NCBI GenBank assembly: GCA_900078375.1
Contig: FLQS01000045.1
Span: forward strand, 62,001 to 126,000
DNA: 64,000 nt
Origin: an uncultured Mycobacterium sp.
GTDB lineage: Bacteria > Actinomycetota > Actinomycetes > Mycobacteriales > Mycobacteriaceae
Reading direction: 5' to 3'
The notes under the pieces were generated by a model. That model searched no databases. It saw only the letters and a list, made by a program, of their open reading frames with translations, and was not told where the DNA came from. The position numbers and the translations under genes were made by a program. Positions 35,163 through 45,508 of this stretch are shown piece after piece (position 1 is the stretch's first letter; each line of letters begins with the position of its first letter).

Positions 35163-36707
35163 ATGAGGCTCTACCACCGACCACGCGCTGTCCGCACCGC
35201 CCTGGTGCTCCCCGCCGTGGCCGCACTCGTCGCGAGCGCCGGCTGCAGCACCATCGTGGGGGGATCGGCCGTGATCGCCGGGCCGCAGATCGGGCAACCG
35301 CTGCAGTGGGGTCCGTGCCGGGTTGCCGGCGGCGGTGGTGGCAATTCGTTGCAGATTCCGGCGGGCGCACAGTGCGGCAAGATCGCCGTTCCGGTCGACT
35401 ACGCCAAGCCGGACGACGCCGTCGCCGTCCTCGCGCTGATTCGCTTCCCGGCCACCGGTCAGAAGATCGGTTCGCTGATCATCAACCCCGGCGGCCCCGG
35501 TGAGTCGGGCATCGAAGCCGCCGCCAGCATCGTCGAGAACCTGCCCGCCTCGGTGCGGCAACGCTTCGACATGGTGGGCTTCGACCCGCGCGGAGTGGGT
35601 TCATCCACCCCGGCGCTGTGGTGCAACTCCGACGCCGACAACGATCGGCTGCGCGCCGACCCGCAGGTGGACTACAGCCCCAAGGGTGTCGCGCATATCG
35701 AGGGCGAGACCAAGGCCTTCGTCCAACGCTGCGTCGACAAGATGGGCAAGGACTTCCTGGCCAATGTCGGCACCGCCAGCGTGGCCAAGGATTTGGAGGC
35801 GCTGCGCGCCGCCGTCGGCGACGACAAGCTGACCTACCTCGGCTACTCCTACGGCACCCGGATCGGTTCGGCCTACGCCGAGGCCTATCCGGACAAGGTG
35901 CGGGCGATGATCCTCGACGGCGCCGTCGACCCCAACGCCGATCCGATCCAGGCCGACCTCGACCAGGCTGCGGCCTTCCAGCAGGCCTTCAACGACTACG
36001 CCGCCGACTGCGCCAAGGACCCCAGCTGCCCGCTGGGCACCGACCCGGCCAAGGCCGTCGACGTCTACCGCGACCTGGTCGACCCGCTGGTCGACAAACC
36101 ACTGCCGACCGCCGACCCGCGTGGCCTCGGCTACAGCGACTCGATCATCGGCACGATCATGGCGCTGTACTCGCCGAACCTCTGGCGGCACCTGACGCAG
36201 GGCCTGACCGAGATGAGCAACGGTCGCGGCGACACCATGCTGGCGCTGGCCGACATGTACATGCGCCGGGACGCGCAAGGGCACTACACCAACGCCACCG
36301 ATGCGCGCATCGCCGTCAACTGCGTCGACCAGCCGCCGATCACCGACCGTGACAAGGTGATCGCGGAAGACAAGAAAATGCGTGAGGTCGCGCCGTTCAT
36401 GAGCTACGGCGACTTCACCGGGCACGCCCCGCTGAGCACGTGCGCGTTCTGGCCGGTGCCGGCGACCAGCACACCGCATTCGGTCAAGGCGCAGGGCCTG
36501 CCACCGGTGCTGGTGGTGTCCACGACCAACGACCCTGCGACGCCGTACCAGGCGGGCGTCGACCTGGCCAAGCAGCTCGGCGGAGCGCTGCTGACGTTCA
36601 ACGGAACTCAGCACACCGTCGTCTTCCAGGGCAACACCTGTGTGGACAATTACGCCGCTGCATACCTGGTCGATCTGAAGCTGCCCCCAGCGGGCGCCAC
36701 CTGCTGA
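35163..36707 (+). CDS. caeA: Cell-envelope serine hydrolase CaeA/Hip1
   Basis: 514 residues from ATG at 35163 (ATG 35154 and GTG 35124 are also open). A lipoprotein signal ends in ASAGC, so it should be anchored outside the cytoplasmic membrane. The S33-type alpha/beta hydrolase fold shows INPGGPGESG, FDPRGVGSS, nucleophile GYSYGTRIG near residue 230, TTNDPATPY (Asp) and NGTQHTVV (His) at the end. H37Rv Rv2224c (CaeA/Hip1) is highly similar; it processes GroEL2 and modulates host responses. Its paralog follows immediately. Confidence 0.94.
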   Translation: MRLYHRPRAVRTALVLPAVAALVASAGCSTIVGGSAVIAGPQIGQPLQWGPCRVAGGGGGNSLQIPAGAQCGKIAVPVDYAKPDDAVAVLALIRFPATGQKIGSLIINPGGPGESGIEAAASIVENLPASVRQRFDMVGFDPRGVGSSTPALWCNSDADNDRLRADPQVDYSPKGVAHIEGETKAFVQRCVDKMGKDFLANVGTASVAKDLEALRAAVGDDKLTYLGYSYGTRIGSAYAEAYPDKVRAMILDGAVDPNADPIQADLDQAAAFQQAFNDYAADCAKDPSCPLGTDPAKAVDVYRDLVDPLVDKPLPTADPRGLGYSDSIIGTIMALYSPNLWRHLTQGLTEMSNGRGDTMLALADMYMRRDAQGHYTNATDARIAVNCVDQPPITDRDKVIAEDKKMREVAPFMSYGDFTGHAPLSTCAFWPVPATSTPHSVKAQGLPPVLVVSTTNDPATPYQAGVDLAKQLGGALLTFNGTQHTVVFQGNTCVDNYAAAYLVDLKLPPAGATC

Positions 36708-36829
36708 CGCGAAACCATCAGCGCCACAACGCTTCTACACGGACGTCAAGAATCGTTACCCAGGCGGCGCACATCTGAGATCGGAGTGTGACCGCCTCGC
36801 TGCCGCACCGATCGCGCAGCCATGCGACG

Positions 36830-38362
36830 ATGACTGCCATGAGACGCACGAGTCGAATCGGCTCGGTGCTCTTCTTCTGCATCGCGCTTGCCGTCGGTGT
36901 CGCGGCCCCGCCGGCTGCTGCCACGCCGAACGCCGGGCCCGGTCAGGTGTCGGCGCCGCAGGTCACGTGGGGGAGCTGTCAGCGCTTCCTCGGTGACGGC
37001 GCTCGCGACATCCCGAGCGCGCAGTGCACAACCGTGCCGGTACCGATCAGCGATGCGGATCCGACTGGGCCGCAAGCACAGTTGGCCGTCATCAAGATCC
37101 CGGCCAGCGGTGAGCGCATCGGCGCGTTGTTCGTCAATCCCGGCGGGCCCGGTGCGTCGGCGGTCGACTCCGCCGCCGGCATGAGCTACGCGCTGGCCGG
37201 CAGCCCGATGGCCGAACACTTCGACATCGTCGGGTTCGATCCGCGCGGAGTCGGCTACTCGACACCCGCGGTGCGTTGCCGCACCGATGCCGAGTTCGAC
37301 GCCTGGCGGCGCAACCCGATGGTCGACTACAGCCCTGCCGGGGTGGCGGCGATCGAGCAGATCAACCGCGGCTACGCCAAGGAGTGCGCGGACAAGATGG
37401 GCGCGGCGTTCCTTGCCGGAGTCGGAACCGATTCGGCCGCAAAGGATATGGACACCGTCCGCCAGGTACTCGGTGATGAGCAGATCAACTACCTCGGGTT
37501 CAGCTACGGTACCGAGCTGGGCACGGCGTATCTGGAGAAGTTCCCGGACCGGGTGCGCGCGATGGTGCTCGACGGGGCGATCGACCCCGCGCAGGACACC
37601 GTCGCATCGATCATCCAGCAGATGACCGGCTTCCAGCTGGTGTTCAACGACTACGCCGCCGACTGCGCGAAGTCGGCCGGCTGCCCGCTGGGCACCGACC
37701 CGGCCCAGTGGGTCAACCGCTACCACCAGCTGGTCGACCCGCTGGTGGCCAAGCCAGGCCCGACGTCCGATCCGCGCGGGCTGGGCTACCAGGACGCGCT
37801 CACCGGCACGTTCAACGCCCTCTACACACCGCAGTACTGGAAGTTCCTCACCAGCGGCCTGCTGGGGCTGGAACGCCAGACCGATGCCGGCGACCTGTTG
37901 ATGCTCGCCGACGAGTACGACGGCCGTAATCCCTACGGGCATTACAGCAACGGGCAAGACGCGTTCAACGCGGTCCGCTGCGTTGACGGCCCGACCCCCA
38001 CCGACCCGGCGGTGTGGGCCGACATCGACCGGCGCACCCGCGAGCTGGCCCCCTTCCAGGCCTACGGCCAGTTCACCGGATTCGCGCCCCGCGATCTGTG
38101 TGCGTTCTGGCCCGTGCCGCCCACGTCGGCGCCGCATCCGGCGTCCCCGGCTCCGCCCGGCAGCGTCGTCGTGGTCTCCACCACGCACGACCCGGCCACC
38201 CCGTACGAGGCGGGCGTCAACCTCGCCCGCGAGCTGGGTGCGCCGCTGATCACTTTCGACGGCAACCAGCACACCGCGGTATTCAACGGCAACGAATGCG
38301 TGGATTCGACGATCGTGAAGTACTTCGTCGACCTGACGGTTCCGGCGAATCTGTCCTGCTGA
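36830..38362 (+). CDS. Secreted S33 peptidase (Rv2223c-type)
   Basis: 510 residues from ATG at 36830 (MTAMRR; ATG 36839 also possible). A cleavable signal peptide (GSVLFFCIALAVGVAAPPAAA) replaces the lipobox of the upstream paralog. The fold and triad are the same: VNPGGPGASA, FDPRGVGYS, nucleophile GFSYGTELG, STTHDPATPY, FDGNQHTAV. The tandem pair matches Rv2224c-Rv2223c. It probably cleaves peptides in the periplasm or outside; the substrate is unknown. The convergent SPFH gene ends one base after its stop. Confidence 0.93.
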   Translation: MTAMRRTSRIGSVLFFCIALAVGVAAPPAAATPNAGPGQVSAPQVTWGSCQRFLGDGARDIPSAQCTTVPVPISDADPTGPQAQLAVIKIPASGERIGALFVNPGGPGASAVDSAAGMSYALAGSPMAEHFDIVGFDPRGVGYSTPAVRCRTDAEFDAWRRNPMVDYSPAGVAAIEQINRGYAKECADKMGAAFLAGVGTDSAAKDMDTVRQVLGDEQINYLGFSYGTELGTAYLEKFPDRVRAMVLDGAIDPAQDTVASIIQQMTGFQLVFNDYAADCAKSAGCPLGTDPAQWVNRYHQLVDPLVAKPGPTSDPRGLGYQDALTGTFNALYTPQYWKFLTSGLLGLERQTDAGDLLMLADEYDGRNPYGHYSNGQDAFNAVRCVDGPTPTDPAVWADIDRRTRELAPFQAYGQFTGFAPRDLCAFWPVPPTSAPHPASPAPPGSVVVVSTTHDPATPYEAGVNLARELGAPLITFDGNQHTAVFNGNECVDSTIVKYFVDLTVPANLSC

Positions 38363-38363
38363 T

Positions 38364-39305
38364 TCAGCGGCCGCCCTGCGGAACCACGTACGTGGGCTGG
38401 TACGGGTTCTGGCCCGCATCGATGGCCTTGGCCTTCAGAAAGTCCTCGACCGACGGGAATCCGGCGATCTCGGCCTGCTTCTGCAAGGCGCGCTGATGGG
38501 CCAGCTCGGTCTGGGCTCGCGCGGCTATCACGTCCGCGTCGGCCTTGGCCTTGGCGGCCTCGGCGTCGGCGACACCCTTGGCCCGGGCCGCGTTCGCCTG
38601 GGCGATGGCCTGCTGCTCGGCGACGATAGCCTCTTTGAGTCCCGGGTCCACCGGGTCCGGCTTCATCACCGTCACCGCGAAGTTGGAGAAGTACTCCTGG
38701 CCGTTGGTACGGGCCCGGGTGGCTTGGGGCAGGGTTTCGCGCAGGGCATTCTGGAACTCCACCCGAACGGCCTCGTCGTTCCAGATCTGCCGCCAGGTGT
38801 ATTTCTGGGCCACGGACACCAGGGTGTTCTCCAGGGGCTGACCCACCACATAGCTCAGCAGACTCTTCCAGCCCTGACTGACCGTTCCGTCGCTGTTGAG
38901 CCAGCCGGAGTATTTGGTGCCGAATTCGCGGTGGAACTCCTTGAGCTTGTCGCAGTCGTTGGTCAGGTCGAAGGTGACCGAGACGGGAACCTTCAACTCG
39001 GCCGGGGCTGAGGCGTTGGAGACCACCAATGTCGCGGGGGCTTCGGCGTCGGGCCGGTCGAGGGCATCCCAGGAGATCTGGCGTGACGGGTAGAGGTAGA
39101 CCTTGAACCCACCCGGGGGATTGAACTCGGAGGTTTCCGGGCTAATACAGCCCTCCACCTTCGGGTCGGTGGGAATCATGAAGTAGTCGTCCACCTTCAC
39201 GGCAGTTGTGCCTGCCCCCACCTGGGTGCTGCAGCCGCTCAAGATGATCCCGCCCACGATGATCACCGCCGCCACACCGCCGATGGCGATTATTCGACCC
39301 TTCAC
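38364..39305 (-). CDS. SPFH/Band-7-like lipoprotein
   Basis: 313 residues from GTG at 39305. The N-terminus (RIIAIGGVAAVIIVGGIILSGC) is a lipoprotein signal. An SPFH-like beta/alpha region follows (VGAGTTAVKVDDYFM, QISWDALDRPDAEAP), then a long Ala-rich coiled coil (EAIVAEQQAIAQANAARAK to HQRALQKQAEIAG). SPFH proteins build membrane microdomains; anchoring by a lipobox rather than a helix is unusual and places the coiled coil outside. It is coupled to an upstream one-helix membrane protein by a GTGA overlap. Confidence 0.82.
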   Translation of the reverse strand: MKGRIIAIGGVAAVIIVGGIILSGCSTQVGAGTTAVKVDDYFMIPTDPKVEGCISPETSEFNPPGGFKVYLYPSRQISWDALDRPDAEAPATLVVSNASAPAELKVPVSVTFDLTNDCDKLKEFHREFGTKYSGWLNSDGTVSQGWKSLLSYVVGQPLENTLVSVAQKYTWRQIWNDEAVRVEFQNALRETLPQATRARTNGQEYFSNFAVTVMKPDPVDPGLKEAIVAEQQAIAQANAARAKGVADAEAAKAKADADVIAARAQTELAHQRALQKQAEIAGFPSVEDFLKAKAIDAGQNPYQPTYVVPQGGR

Positions 39306-39541
39306 GTGTCTTCCGTTCCTCGGTTGAAGATGATGTCGTTCAGTCTGGCCTGGTGTTCGGCTTCGTAGCGTTCTCTATCACGGTCCAGCAATTCGCGGGC
39401 GTATGCCCGGCGGTCCTTGGCCGAAAGGAACACCAGGGGATCCTTGACGCCGCGGAGGTCCTTCCTCAGTTGGCGAATGTAGAGCCCCATGGCGACGATG
39501 ACGATGATCGCGATAAGAAGAATGGGGATGACCGCCTTCAT
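39302..39541 (-). CDS. Small one-helix membrane protein
   Basis: 79 residues from ATG at 39541. One membrane helix (VIPILLIAIIVIVAMGLYI) leads to a charged cytoplasmic tail (RQLRKDLRGVKDPLVFLSAKD, RELLDRDRERYEAEHQARL). It overlaps the SPFH gene start, so the two likely act together. I do not recognise a characterised family. Confidence 0.75.
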   Translation of the reverse strand: MKAVIPILLIAIIVIVAMGLYIRQLRKDLRGVKDPLVFLSAKDRRAYARELLDRDRERYEAEHQARLNDIIFNRGTEDT

Positions 39542-39599
39542 CGGGTCAGTATGTCCGAATGTCGGCAATTGGCCTGCTGATGCGGCTTTTACCGCTTGC

Positions 39600-39615
39600 G
39601 TAACACGGAATTAAC
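39600..39615 (+). promoter_or_regulatory. Candidate GlnR-type site before glnA2
   Basis: GTAAC-acggaa-TTAAC has the half-site, six-base spacer, half-site layout of actinobacterial GlnR boxes. It ends 10 bp before the -10 of glnA2. A similar arrangement occurs before glnA1 (47860-47876). Binding is inferred. Confidence 0.4.
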
Positions 39616-39625
39616 ACCCGCTGCA

Positions 39626-39631
39626 TACGCT
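39626..39631 (+). promoter_or_regulatory. -10 element TACGCT of glnA2
   Basis: TACGCT lies six bases before ATG at 39638, supporting that start and a leaderless transcript. Confidence 0.45.
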
Positions 39632-39637
39632 CGCGTC

Positions 39638-40978
39638 ATGGACCGCCAGAAGGAATTCGTGCTGCGCACGCTGGAGGAACGGGATATCCGGTTCGTCCGG
39701 CTGTGGTTCACCGATGTGCTCGGTTACCTGAAGTCGGTCGCGATCGCTCCCGCCGAGCTCGAGGGCGCCTTCGAGGAGGGGATCGGCTTCGACGGTTCCT
39801 CGATCGAGGGCTTCGCGCGCGTCTTCGAATCCGACACCGTCGCCCGCCCGGATCCGTCGACCTTCCAGGTGCTGCCGTGGACCACGAGTGGGGGCCAGCA
39901 CCACTCGGCCCGGATGTTCTGCGACATCACGATGCCCGACGGCTCGCCGTCCTGGGCTGACAGCCGCCACGTGCTGCGCCGCCAGCTCGCCAAGGCCAGC
40001 GATCTCGGGTTCTCCTGCTACGTGCACCCCGAGATCGAGTTCTTCCTGCTCGAGCCCGGCCCCTACGACGGCTCGGTGCCGGTGCCTGCCGACAACGGCG
40101 GCTACTTCGATCAGGCCGTGCACGATTCGGCGCCCAACTTCCGCCGGCACGCCATCGACGCTCTGGAGCAGATGGGGATCTCGGTCGAATTCAGCCACCA
40201 CGAGGGCGCGCCCGGCCAGCAGGAGATCGATTTACGTTACGCTGACGCCCTTTCTATGGCCGACAACGTGATGACGTTCCGCTATGTCGTCAAGGAAGTC
40301 GCACTCGCCGAAGGGGTGCGGGCGTCGTTCATGCCCAAGCCGTTCGCCGAATATCCCGGCTCGGCCATGCACACCCACATGAGCCTGTTCGAGGGCGAGA
40401 ACAACGCATTCCACAGCCCGGACGATCCCCTGCAACTTTCCGACGTCGCGAAGTCGTTCATCGCGGGCATCCTGGAGCACGCAAGTGAGATCAGCGCCAT
40501 CACCAATCAGTGGGTGAACTCCTACAAACGGCTGGTGCACGGCGGCGAGGCACCGACGGCAGCGTCGTGGGGCGCGTCCAACCGTTCGGCGTTGGTGCGG
40601 GTGCCCATGTACACCCCGCGCAAGGCTTCCTCGCGTCGCATCGAGGTCCGCAGCCCCGACTCGGCGTGCAACCCGTACCTGGCGTTCGCCGTTCTGCTGG
40701 CGGCCGGGTTGCGCGGTATCGAGAAGAACTATGTGCTGGGCCCGCAGGCCGAGGACAACGTGTGGACGCTGACTCCCGAGGAGCGCCGCGCGATGGGCTA
40801 CCGCGAGCTGCCGTCCAGCCTGGGCATCGCGCTCTCGGAGATGGAGAGCTCGGAGTTGGTCGCCGAGGCGCTGGGTGAGCATGTCTTCGACTACTTCCTG
40901 CGCAACAAGCGCGCGGAGTGGGAGGAGTACCGCAGCAACGTGACGCCGTACGAGCTGAAGGCCTATCTGTCTCTTTAG
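39638..40978 (+). CDS. glnA2: Glutamine synthetase-like GlnA2
   Basis: 446 residues from ATG at 39638. Catalytic signatures are [25 protein letters not shown], the ATP region [20 protein letters not shown] and [18 protein letters not shown]. The equivalent of the adenylylated tyrosine loop of GlnA1 is replaced by [15 protein letters not shown], so GlnE control is unlikely. It is followed in the same direction by glnE, as in H37Rv Rv2222c-Rv2221c. The in vivo role of GlnA2 is debated; some actinobacterial paralogs ligate glutamate to other amines. Confidence 0.95.
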   Translation: MDRQKEFVLRTLEERDIRFVRLWFTDVLGYLKSVAIAPAELEGAFEEGIGFDGSSIEGFARVFESDTVARPDPSTFQVLPWTTSGGQHHSARMFCDITMPDGSPSWADSRHVLRRQLAKASDLGFSCYVHPEIEFFLLEPGPYDGSVPVPADNGGYFDQAVHDSAPNFRRHAIDALEQMGISVEFSHHEGAPGQQEIDLRYADALSMADNVMTFRYVVKEVALAEGVRASFMPKPFAEYPGSAMHTHMSLFEGENNAFHSPDDPLQLSDVAKSFIAGILEHASEISAITNQWVNSYKRLVHGGEAPTAASWGASNRSALVRVPMYTPRKASSRRIEVRSPDSACNPYLAFAVLLAAGLRGIEKNYVLGPQAEDNVWTLTPEERRAMGYRELPSSLGIALSEMESSELVAEALGEHVFDYFLRNKRAEWEEYRSNVTPYELKAYLSL

Positions 40979-41032
40979 GTGGGCTAGGTACCGGTGGGCA
41001 GGAGCGAAGCGACCGGGGAGAAGGCTCTGCGC

Positions 41033-41038
41033 TACCGT
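41033..41038 (+). promoter_or_regulatory. -10 element TACCGT of glnE
   Basis: TACCGT lies seven bases before GTG at 41046, favouring that start over GTG at 41040. The 67-bp gap after glnA2 thus carries its own promoter. Confidence 0.45.
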
Positions 41039-41045
41039 CGTGCAC

Positions 41046-44015
41046 GTGGCGAAACCAGCGACGCAGCGCCCACGCGTTCCCAGCGTGGGCCGACTCGGTC
41101 TGGTCGAACGCTCCGCCGCCGCTGACCTGAGAAGGCTCGGCTGGGACACCGACGCCCACGTGGAACTGCTGTGGTCGCTGTCGCGGGCGCCCGACGCCGA
41201 CGTGGCCCTGCAGACGATGAGCCGGTTGGCCGACGCACTGGGTGGTGACTGGCCACAGCTGAATTCCGCGCTGGTCAAGGACCGTGGGTTGCGTGGCCGG
41301 TTGTTCGCGGTCATCGGCTCATCGCTGGCACTGGGCGATCATCTGGTGGCCAACCCCCAGTCCTGGCATCTGCTCGAGGGTGCGGTGACCCTGCCCGAGC
41401 CTGCCGCGCTGTGCCGCCAATTCGACGACTGCATCGCCGAATTCGGCACCGCCCCAGCCACGATCATGCCGCGACTGCGCGTCGTGTACCGCGACCAGCT
41501 GTTGGTCCAGGCCGGACTCGACCTGGCATCGACGGTCGAGAACGAACCGGTGCCGGCGTTCTCCACGATCGGTGAGCACCTGTCGGATATCGCCGACGCG
41601 GCGCTGGATGCCGCGCTGAAGGTGGCGATCGCCACGGTCTGCAAGGAGGGCAGCCCAACCCCCCGCCTCGCGGTCATCGCCATGGGCAAATGCGGTGCGC
41701 GGGAACTGAACTACGTCAGCGATGTCGACGTCATCTTCGTCGGTGAGGACGCCGACTCGGTGACCACCCGGGTGGCCGGCGAGATGATGCGGCTGGCGTC
41801 GGACACCTTCTTCGAAGTGGACGCCGCGCTGCGCCCCGAAGGTAAGCAGGGCGCGCTGGTGCGCACCTTGGACTCGCATATCGCCTATTACCAGCGGTGG
41901 GCCAAGACGTGGGAATTCCAGGCGCTGCTGAAGGCCAGGCCGGCGGTCGGTGACGCCGAACTGGGGGAGCAATACATCGCCGCGCTGATGCCGATGGTGT
42001 GGACCGCTTGCGAGCGTGAGGATTTCGTACCCGAGGTGCAGGCCATGCGGCGCCGGGTGGAAGCGCTGGTGCCCGCCGACGTGCGGGACCGCGAGATCAA
42101 GCTCGGCACAGGGGGTTTGCGCGACGTCGAATTCGCAGTCCAGCTCCTGCAATTGGTGCACGGCCGCACCGATGAGTCGCTGCACGTGGCGTCGACGGTC
42201 GCCGCGCTGGCGGCGCTGGCGGCCGGTGGCTACGTCGGACGTGACGACGCCGCGAACCTCACCGCGTCGTACGAATTCCTGCGACTGCTGGAGCATCGGC
42301 TGCAATTGCAGCGGCTCAAGCGAACCCACATGCTGCCGCCCGCCGAGGACGAGGAGGGGCTGCGCTGGTTGGCCAGGGCGGCGCACATGCGGCCTGACGG
42401 CACCCACGACTCACTCGGCGTGCTGCGCGAGGAGATCAAACGGCAGAACCTTCGGGTATCCCGGTTGCACGCCAAGCTTTTCTACCAACCGCTGCTGGAG
42501 TCGGTCGACCCGTCGGTGGGGCTAGAGCCCGGCCTGTCGCCCGCGGCCGCCGAACGTCAGCTCGCCGCGCTGGGCTACGAAGGCCCGCAGAGCGCACTGA
42601 CCCACCTGAGCGCGCTGGTCAACCTCAGCGGGCGCCGCGGCCGGGTCCAGGCGGTGCTGTTGCCCCGGCTGCTGGACTGGCTGTCGGACGCCCCCGACCC
42701 CGACAGCGGCCTGCTGGCCTACCGGAGAGTCAGCGAGGCACTGTCCGAACAGCGTTGGTATCTGAGCACTTTGCGCGACGAGAGCGCGGTCGCCAAACGA
42801 CTGATGCAGGTGCTGGGCACCTCTGCCTACGTGCCCGAGCTGTTGATGCGGGCGCCTGAGGTGATCCAGCAGTACGCCGACGGTCCGGCCGGGCCCAAGC
42901 TGCTCGACGTCGACCCCGAGGCCGTATCCCGCGCGCTGATCGCTTCGACCGCGCGGCATGCCGACCCGGTGCGTGCGATCGCGGCCGCGCGGACGCTGCG
43001 CCGTCGCGAGCTGGCCCGGGTGGCCTCCGCCGATCTGCTGGGCATGCTTGAGGTTCGCGAGGTCTGCAGCGCATTGACATCGGTCTGGCTGGCGGTGCTG
43101 CAGTCGGCGCTGGACGCCGTGGTCCGTGCCAACACCCCCGACGACGGCGTGGCGCCGGCGAAGCTCGCGGTGATCGGAATGGGCCGGCTCGGCGGCGGGG
43201 AGCTGGGGTACGGCTCGGACGCCGACGTCATGTTCGTCTGCGAGGCGAATCCCGGTGTCGAGGAGTCGCGCGCCGTGAAGTGGTCGGTGACGGTCGCCGA
43301 GCAGGTGCGGACGCTGCTCGGGACCCCCAGTGCCGACCCGCCTTTGGAGGTCGACGCGAATCTGCGCCCGGAAGGCCGCCAGGGTCCGTTGGTGCGCACC
43401 CTGGCTTCGTATGAGGCTTACTACGCGCAGTGGGCGCAGCCGTGGGAGATTCAGGCGTTGCTGCGTGCCCACGGGGTGGCCGGCGACCTGGATCTCGGGC
43501 ACCGGTTCTTGTTGATGGTGGACAAGATTCGGTACCCGGCCGGTGGGGTGTCGGCCGAAGCGGTACAGGAGATTCGGCGGATCAAGGCCCGGGTGGATGC
43601 CGAGCGGCTGCCGCGCGGCGCCGATCCGAACACCCACACGAAGCTCGGCCGCGGCGGATTGGCCGACATCGAATGGACTGTGCAGCTGCTGCAGCTGCGC
43701 CATGCCCACCACGTGCTCGCACTGCACAACACCTCGACGCTGGAGACGCTGGACGCCATCGGTGCCGCCGAGCTGCTGGGTGAGGACGATGTCGACTTGC
43801 TACGCCAAGCCTGGCTGACGGCGACCAGAGCGCGCAACGCGCTGGTGCTGGTGCGCGGTAAGCCGACCGACCAGCTGCCCGGCCCGGGGCGCCAGCTCAA
43901 CGCGGTCGCGGCGGCCGCGGGCTGGCACTGCGACGACGGCAGCGAGTTCCTGGACAATTATCTGCGGGTGACGCGGCGCGCGAAAGCTGTTGTGCTCAAG
44001 GTATTCGGAGGTTAG
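41046..44015 (+). CDS. glnE: Glutamine synthetase adenylyltransferase/deadenylylase
   Basis: 989 residues from GTG at 41046. Two nucleotidyltransferase domains are present: the first has [20 protein letters not shown] near residue 215, the second [20 protein letters not shown] near 705, each with the paired acidic SDxD. Helical linkers carry ELKLGTGG-like [20 protein letters not shown] and [20 protein letters not shown]. The enzyme adenylylates and deadenylylates GlnA1 according to nitrogen status, and is essential in M. tuberculosis. The thioesterase gene follows after 6 bp. Confidence 0.97.
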   Translation: MAKPATQRPRVPSVGRLGLVERSAAADLRRLGWDTDAHVELLWSLSRAPDADVALQTMSRLADALGGDWPQLNSALVKDRGLRGRLFAVIGSSLALGDHLVANPQSWHLLEGAVTLPEPAALCRQFDDCIAEFGTAPATIMPRLRVVYRDQLLVQAGLDLASTVENEPVPAFSTIGEHLSDIADAALDAALKVAIATVCKEGSPTPRLAVIAMGKCGARELNYVSDVDVIFVGEDADSVTTRVAGEMMRLASDTFFEVDAALRPEGKQGALVRTLDSHIAYYQRWAKTWEFQALLKARPAVGDAELGEQYIAALMPMVWTACEREDFVPEVQAMRRRVEALVPADVRDREIKLGTGGLRDVEFAVQLLQLVHGRTDESLHVASTVAALAALAAGGYVGRDDAANLTASYEFLRLLEHRLQLQRLKRTHMLPPAEDEEGLRWLARAAHMRPDGTHDSLGVLREEIKRQNLRVSRLHAKLFYQPLLESVDPSVGLEPGLSPAAAERQLAALGYEGPQSALTHLSALVNLSGRRGRVQAVLLPRLLDWLSDAPDPDSGLLAYRRVSEALSEQRWYLSTLRDESAVAKRLMQVLGTSAYVPELLMRAPEVIQQYADGPAGPKLLDVDPEAVSRALIASTARHADPVRAIAAARTLRRRELARVASADLLGMLEVREVCSALTSVWLAVLQSALDAVVRANTPDDGVAPAKLAVIGMGRLGGGELGYGSDADVMFVCEANPGVEESRAVKWSVTVAEQVRTLLGTPSADPPLEVDANLRPEGRQGPLVRTLASYEAYYAQWAQPWEIQALLRAHGVAGDLDLGHRFLLMVDKIRYPAGGVSAEAVQEIRRIKARVDAERLPRGADPNTHTKLGRGGLADIEWTVQLLQLRHAHHVLALHNTSTLETLDAIGAAELLGEDDVDLLRQAWLTATRARNALVLVRGKPTDQLPGPGRQLNAVAAAAGWHCDDGSEFLDNYLRVTRRAKAVVLKVFGG

Positions 44016-44021
44016 GCCGCG

Positions 44022-44651
44022 ATGGACTTCGACTGGGGCGTCATCAGCGCCGATGAGCACGACCGGATAGGCGCGCTGCACGAGCCGCTGGCCGAGGCGG
44101 TGCGCCGACTCATCGAGGCCAGTATCCACAACGGAGCCGACGCGGACACCATCATGGCCGCTCGACAGACGATCGACGAAGTCACCGAGATGCTGGAACG
44201 CACGCCGACCGACCGGCCGCGGGTACTGCGGCACGAGGAGACCGGCCTGCCGGTGGTGTGGCGCAATCCGGCTGTGGGGCGGCACAATCCGCTGGCACCG
44301 CCGATGAACACCCATCACGAAGAGGGCCGGGTGTGGACGGAGTTCACCTTGGGGCCGGTCTACGAGGGGCCACCCGGCCTGGTGCACGGCGGGATCTGTG
44401 CGCTGCTGCTGGACCAGCTTCTCGGCGAGGTGGCCACTCACCAGCTCAGCAAGCCCAAATTCACCGGCACGATCACGCTGAAGTATCTGCGTGGCACGCC
44501 ACTGGGGCCGTTGCGGGGAGATGCCTGGGTGGAACGCACCGAGGGCTACAAGACATATGCGCGCGGCTTTCTCAGCGACGCACAGGGAGCAACCGTAGAA
44601 GCAGAAGGAGTTTTCATCATGCCGGCGTGGGCGAGGGATGTAACCGAGTGA
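44022..44651 (+). CDS. Hotdog-fold thioesterase (PaaI-like)
   Basis: 209 residues. An N-terminal helical part of about 70 residues precedes the hotdog domain, which shows GPPGLVHGGICALLLDQLLG with the catalytic-region HGG, then KFTGTITLKYLRGTPLGPL and a C-terminal EAEGVFIMPAW. It should hydrolyse an acyl-CoA. The start lies 6 bp after glnE and the stop overlaps the next gene by 4 bp (GTGA), so the three are probably one transcript, although functional links to glnE are not evident. Confidence 0.9.
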   Translation: MDFDWGVISADEHDRIGALHEPLAEAVRRLIEASIHNGADADTIMAARQTIDEVTEMLERTPTDRPRVLRHEETGLPVVWRNPAVGRHNPLAPPMNTHHEEGRVWTEFTLGPVYEGPPGLVHGGICALLLDQLLGEVATHQLSKPKFTGTITLKYLRGTPLGPLRGDAWVERTEGYKTYARGFLSDAQGATVEAEGVFIMPAWARDVTE

Positions 44652-45508
44652 AGTTCTATGTCAGCGTTGCGTTCCTGGAGACCAGCGAGATCATCGAGAT
44701 CGCCAAGGCCGCCGATGATTTGGGCTACGACGGGCTCGGTATTCCCGACCACGTGGTGAACCTGGAAACCCTGGCCACCCCGTACCCGTACACCAAGAAC
44801 GGCGAGCGGCGCTGGCAGCCGTTCACCGACTGGCCTGACCCGTGGGTGCTGGTCGGCGCGCTGGCTCAGGCCACAAGTGAGATCAAATTCGTGACGACGG
44901 TGTACATCCCAGGGATGCGCGATCCGTACTCGGCGGCCAAATCGATTGGCACCGCAGCATACCTGGCCAATGGCCGGGTGGAACTCGGCATCGGTGTGGG
45001 CTGGTGTGAAGAAGAGTTCACGCTGATGGGTCAGCAATTCGCCAAGCGTGGCAAGCGCACCGACGAGATGATCGAGCTGATGCGGGCGCTGTGGCAGCCG
45101 GGCTGGACGGAGTTCGACGGCGAGTTCTATCAGACCCCGCGGCTGGAGATGATGCCGACGCCACCGCCCATCCCGATCTACAGCGGGGGACTGTCGGATA
45201 TCGCGCTGCGGCGCGCGGCGCGACTCGACGGCTGGATCGGCGACTTGATCAGCCTGGACCAGGCCATTCTGCGGGTCGAGAAGCTGCGTGAGCTGCGCGC
45301 CCAAAACGGTTTGACTATGCACGGTTTCGAGATCCTGACACCGCTGACCGACGCCTTCACCATCCCGCACTACGAGCGGGCGGCGGCCGCGGGCATCACC
45401 GGGATCGTGACGATGCCGTGGATGTTCTACTCCGGACCGGACGCCTCGCTGGCCGACAAGATCGACGGAATGCGGCGCTTCCGCAAGGATCTGGCGCTGG
45501 ACGCCTAG
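44648..45508 (+). CDS. LLM-class, probably F420-dependent, oxidoreductase
   Basis: 286 residues from GTG at 44648. Luciferase-like TIM barrel motifs are EIAKAADDLGYDGLGIPDHV, the cofactor-region TVYIPGMRDPYSAAKSIGT, RVELGIGVGWCEEEF and IPIYSGGLSDIALRRAA. Actinobacterial members of this type usually use cofactor F420 rather than FMN. Coupled to the thioesterase, so an acyl-CoA-linked or lipid substrate is possible. It overlaps the convergent DoxX gene by 4 bp. Confidence 0.9.
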   Translation: MKFYVSVAFLETSEIIEIAKAADDLGYDGLGIPDHVVNLETLATPYPYTKNGERRWQPFTDWPDPWVLVGALAQATSEIKFVTTVYIPGMRDPYSAAKSIGTAAYLANGRVELGIGVGWCEEEFTLMGQQFAKRGKRTDEMIELMRALWQPGWTEFDGEFYQTPRLEMMPTPPPIPIYSGGLSDIALRRAARLDGWIGDLISLDQAILRVEKLRELRAQNGLTMHGFEILTPLTDAFTIPHYERAAAAGITGIVTMPWMFYSGPDASLADKIDGMRRFRKDLALDA

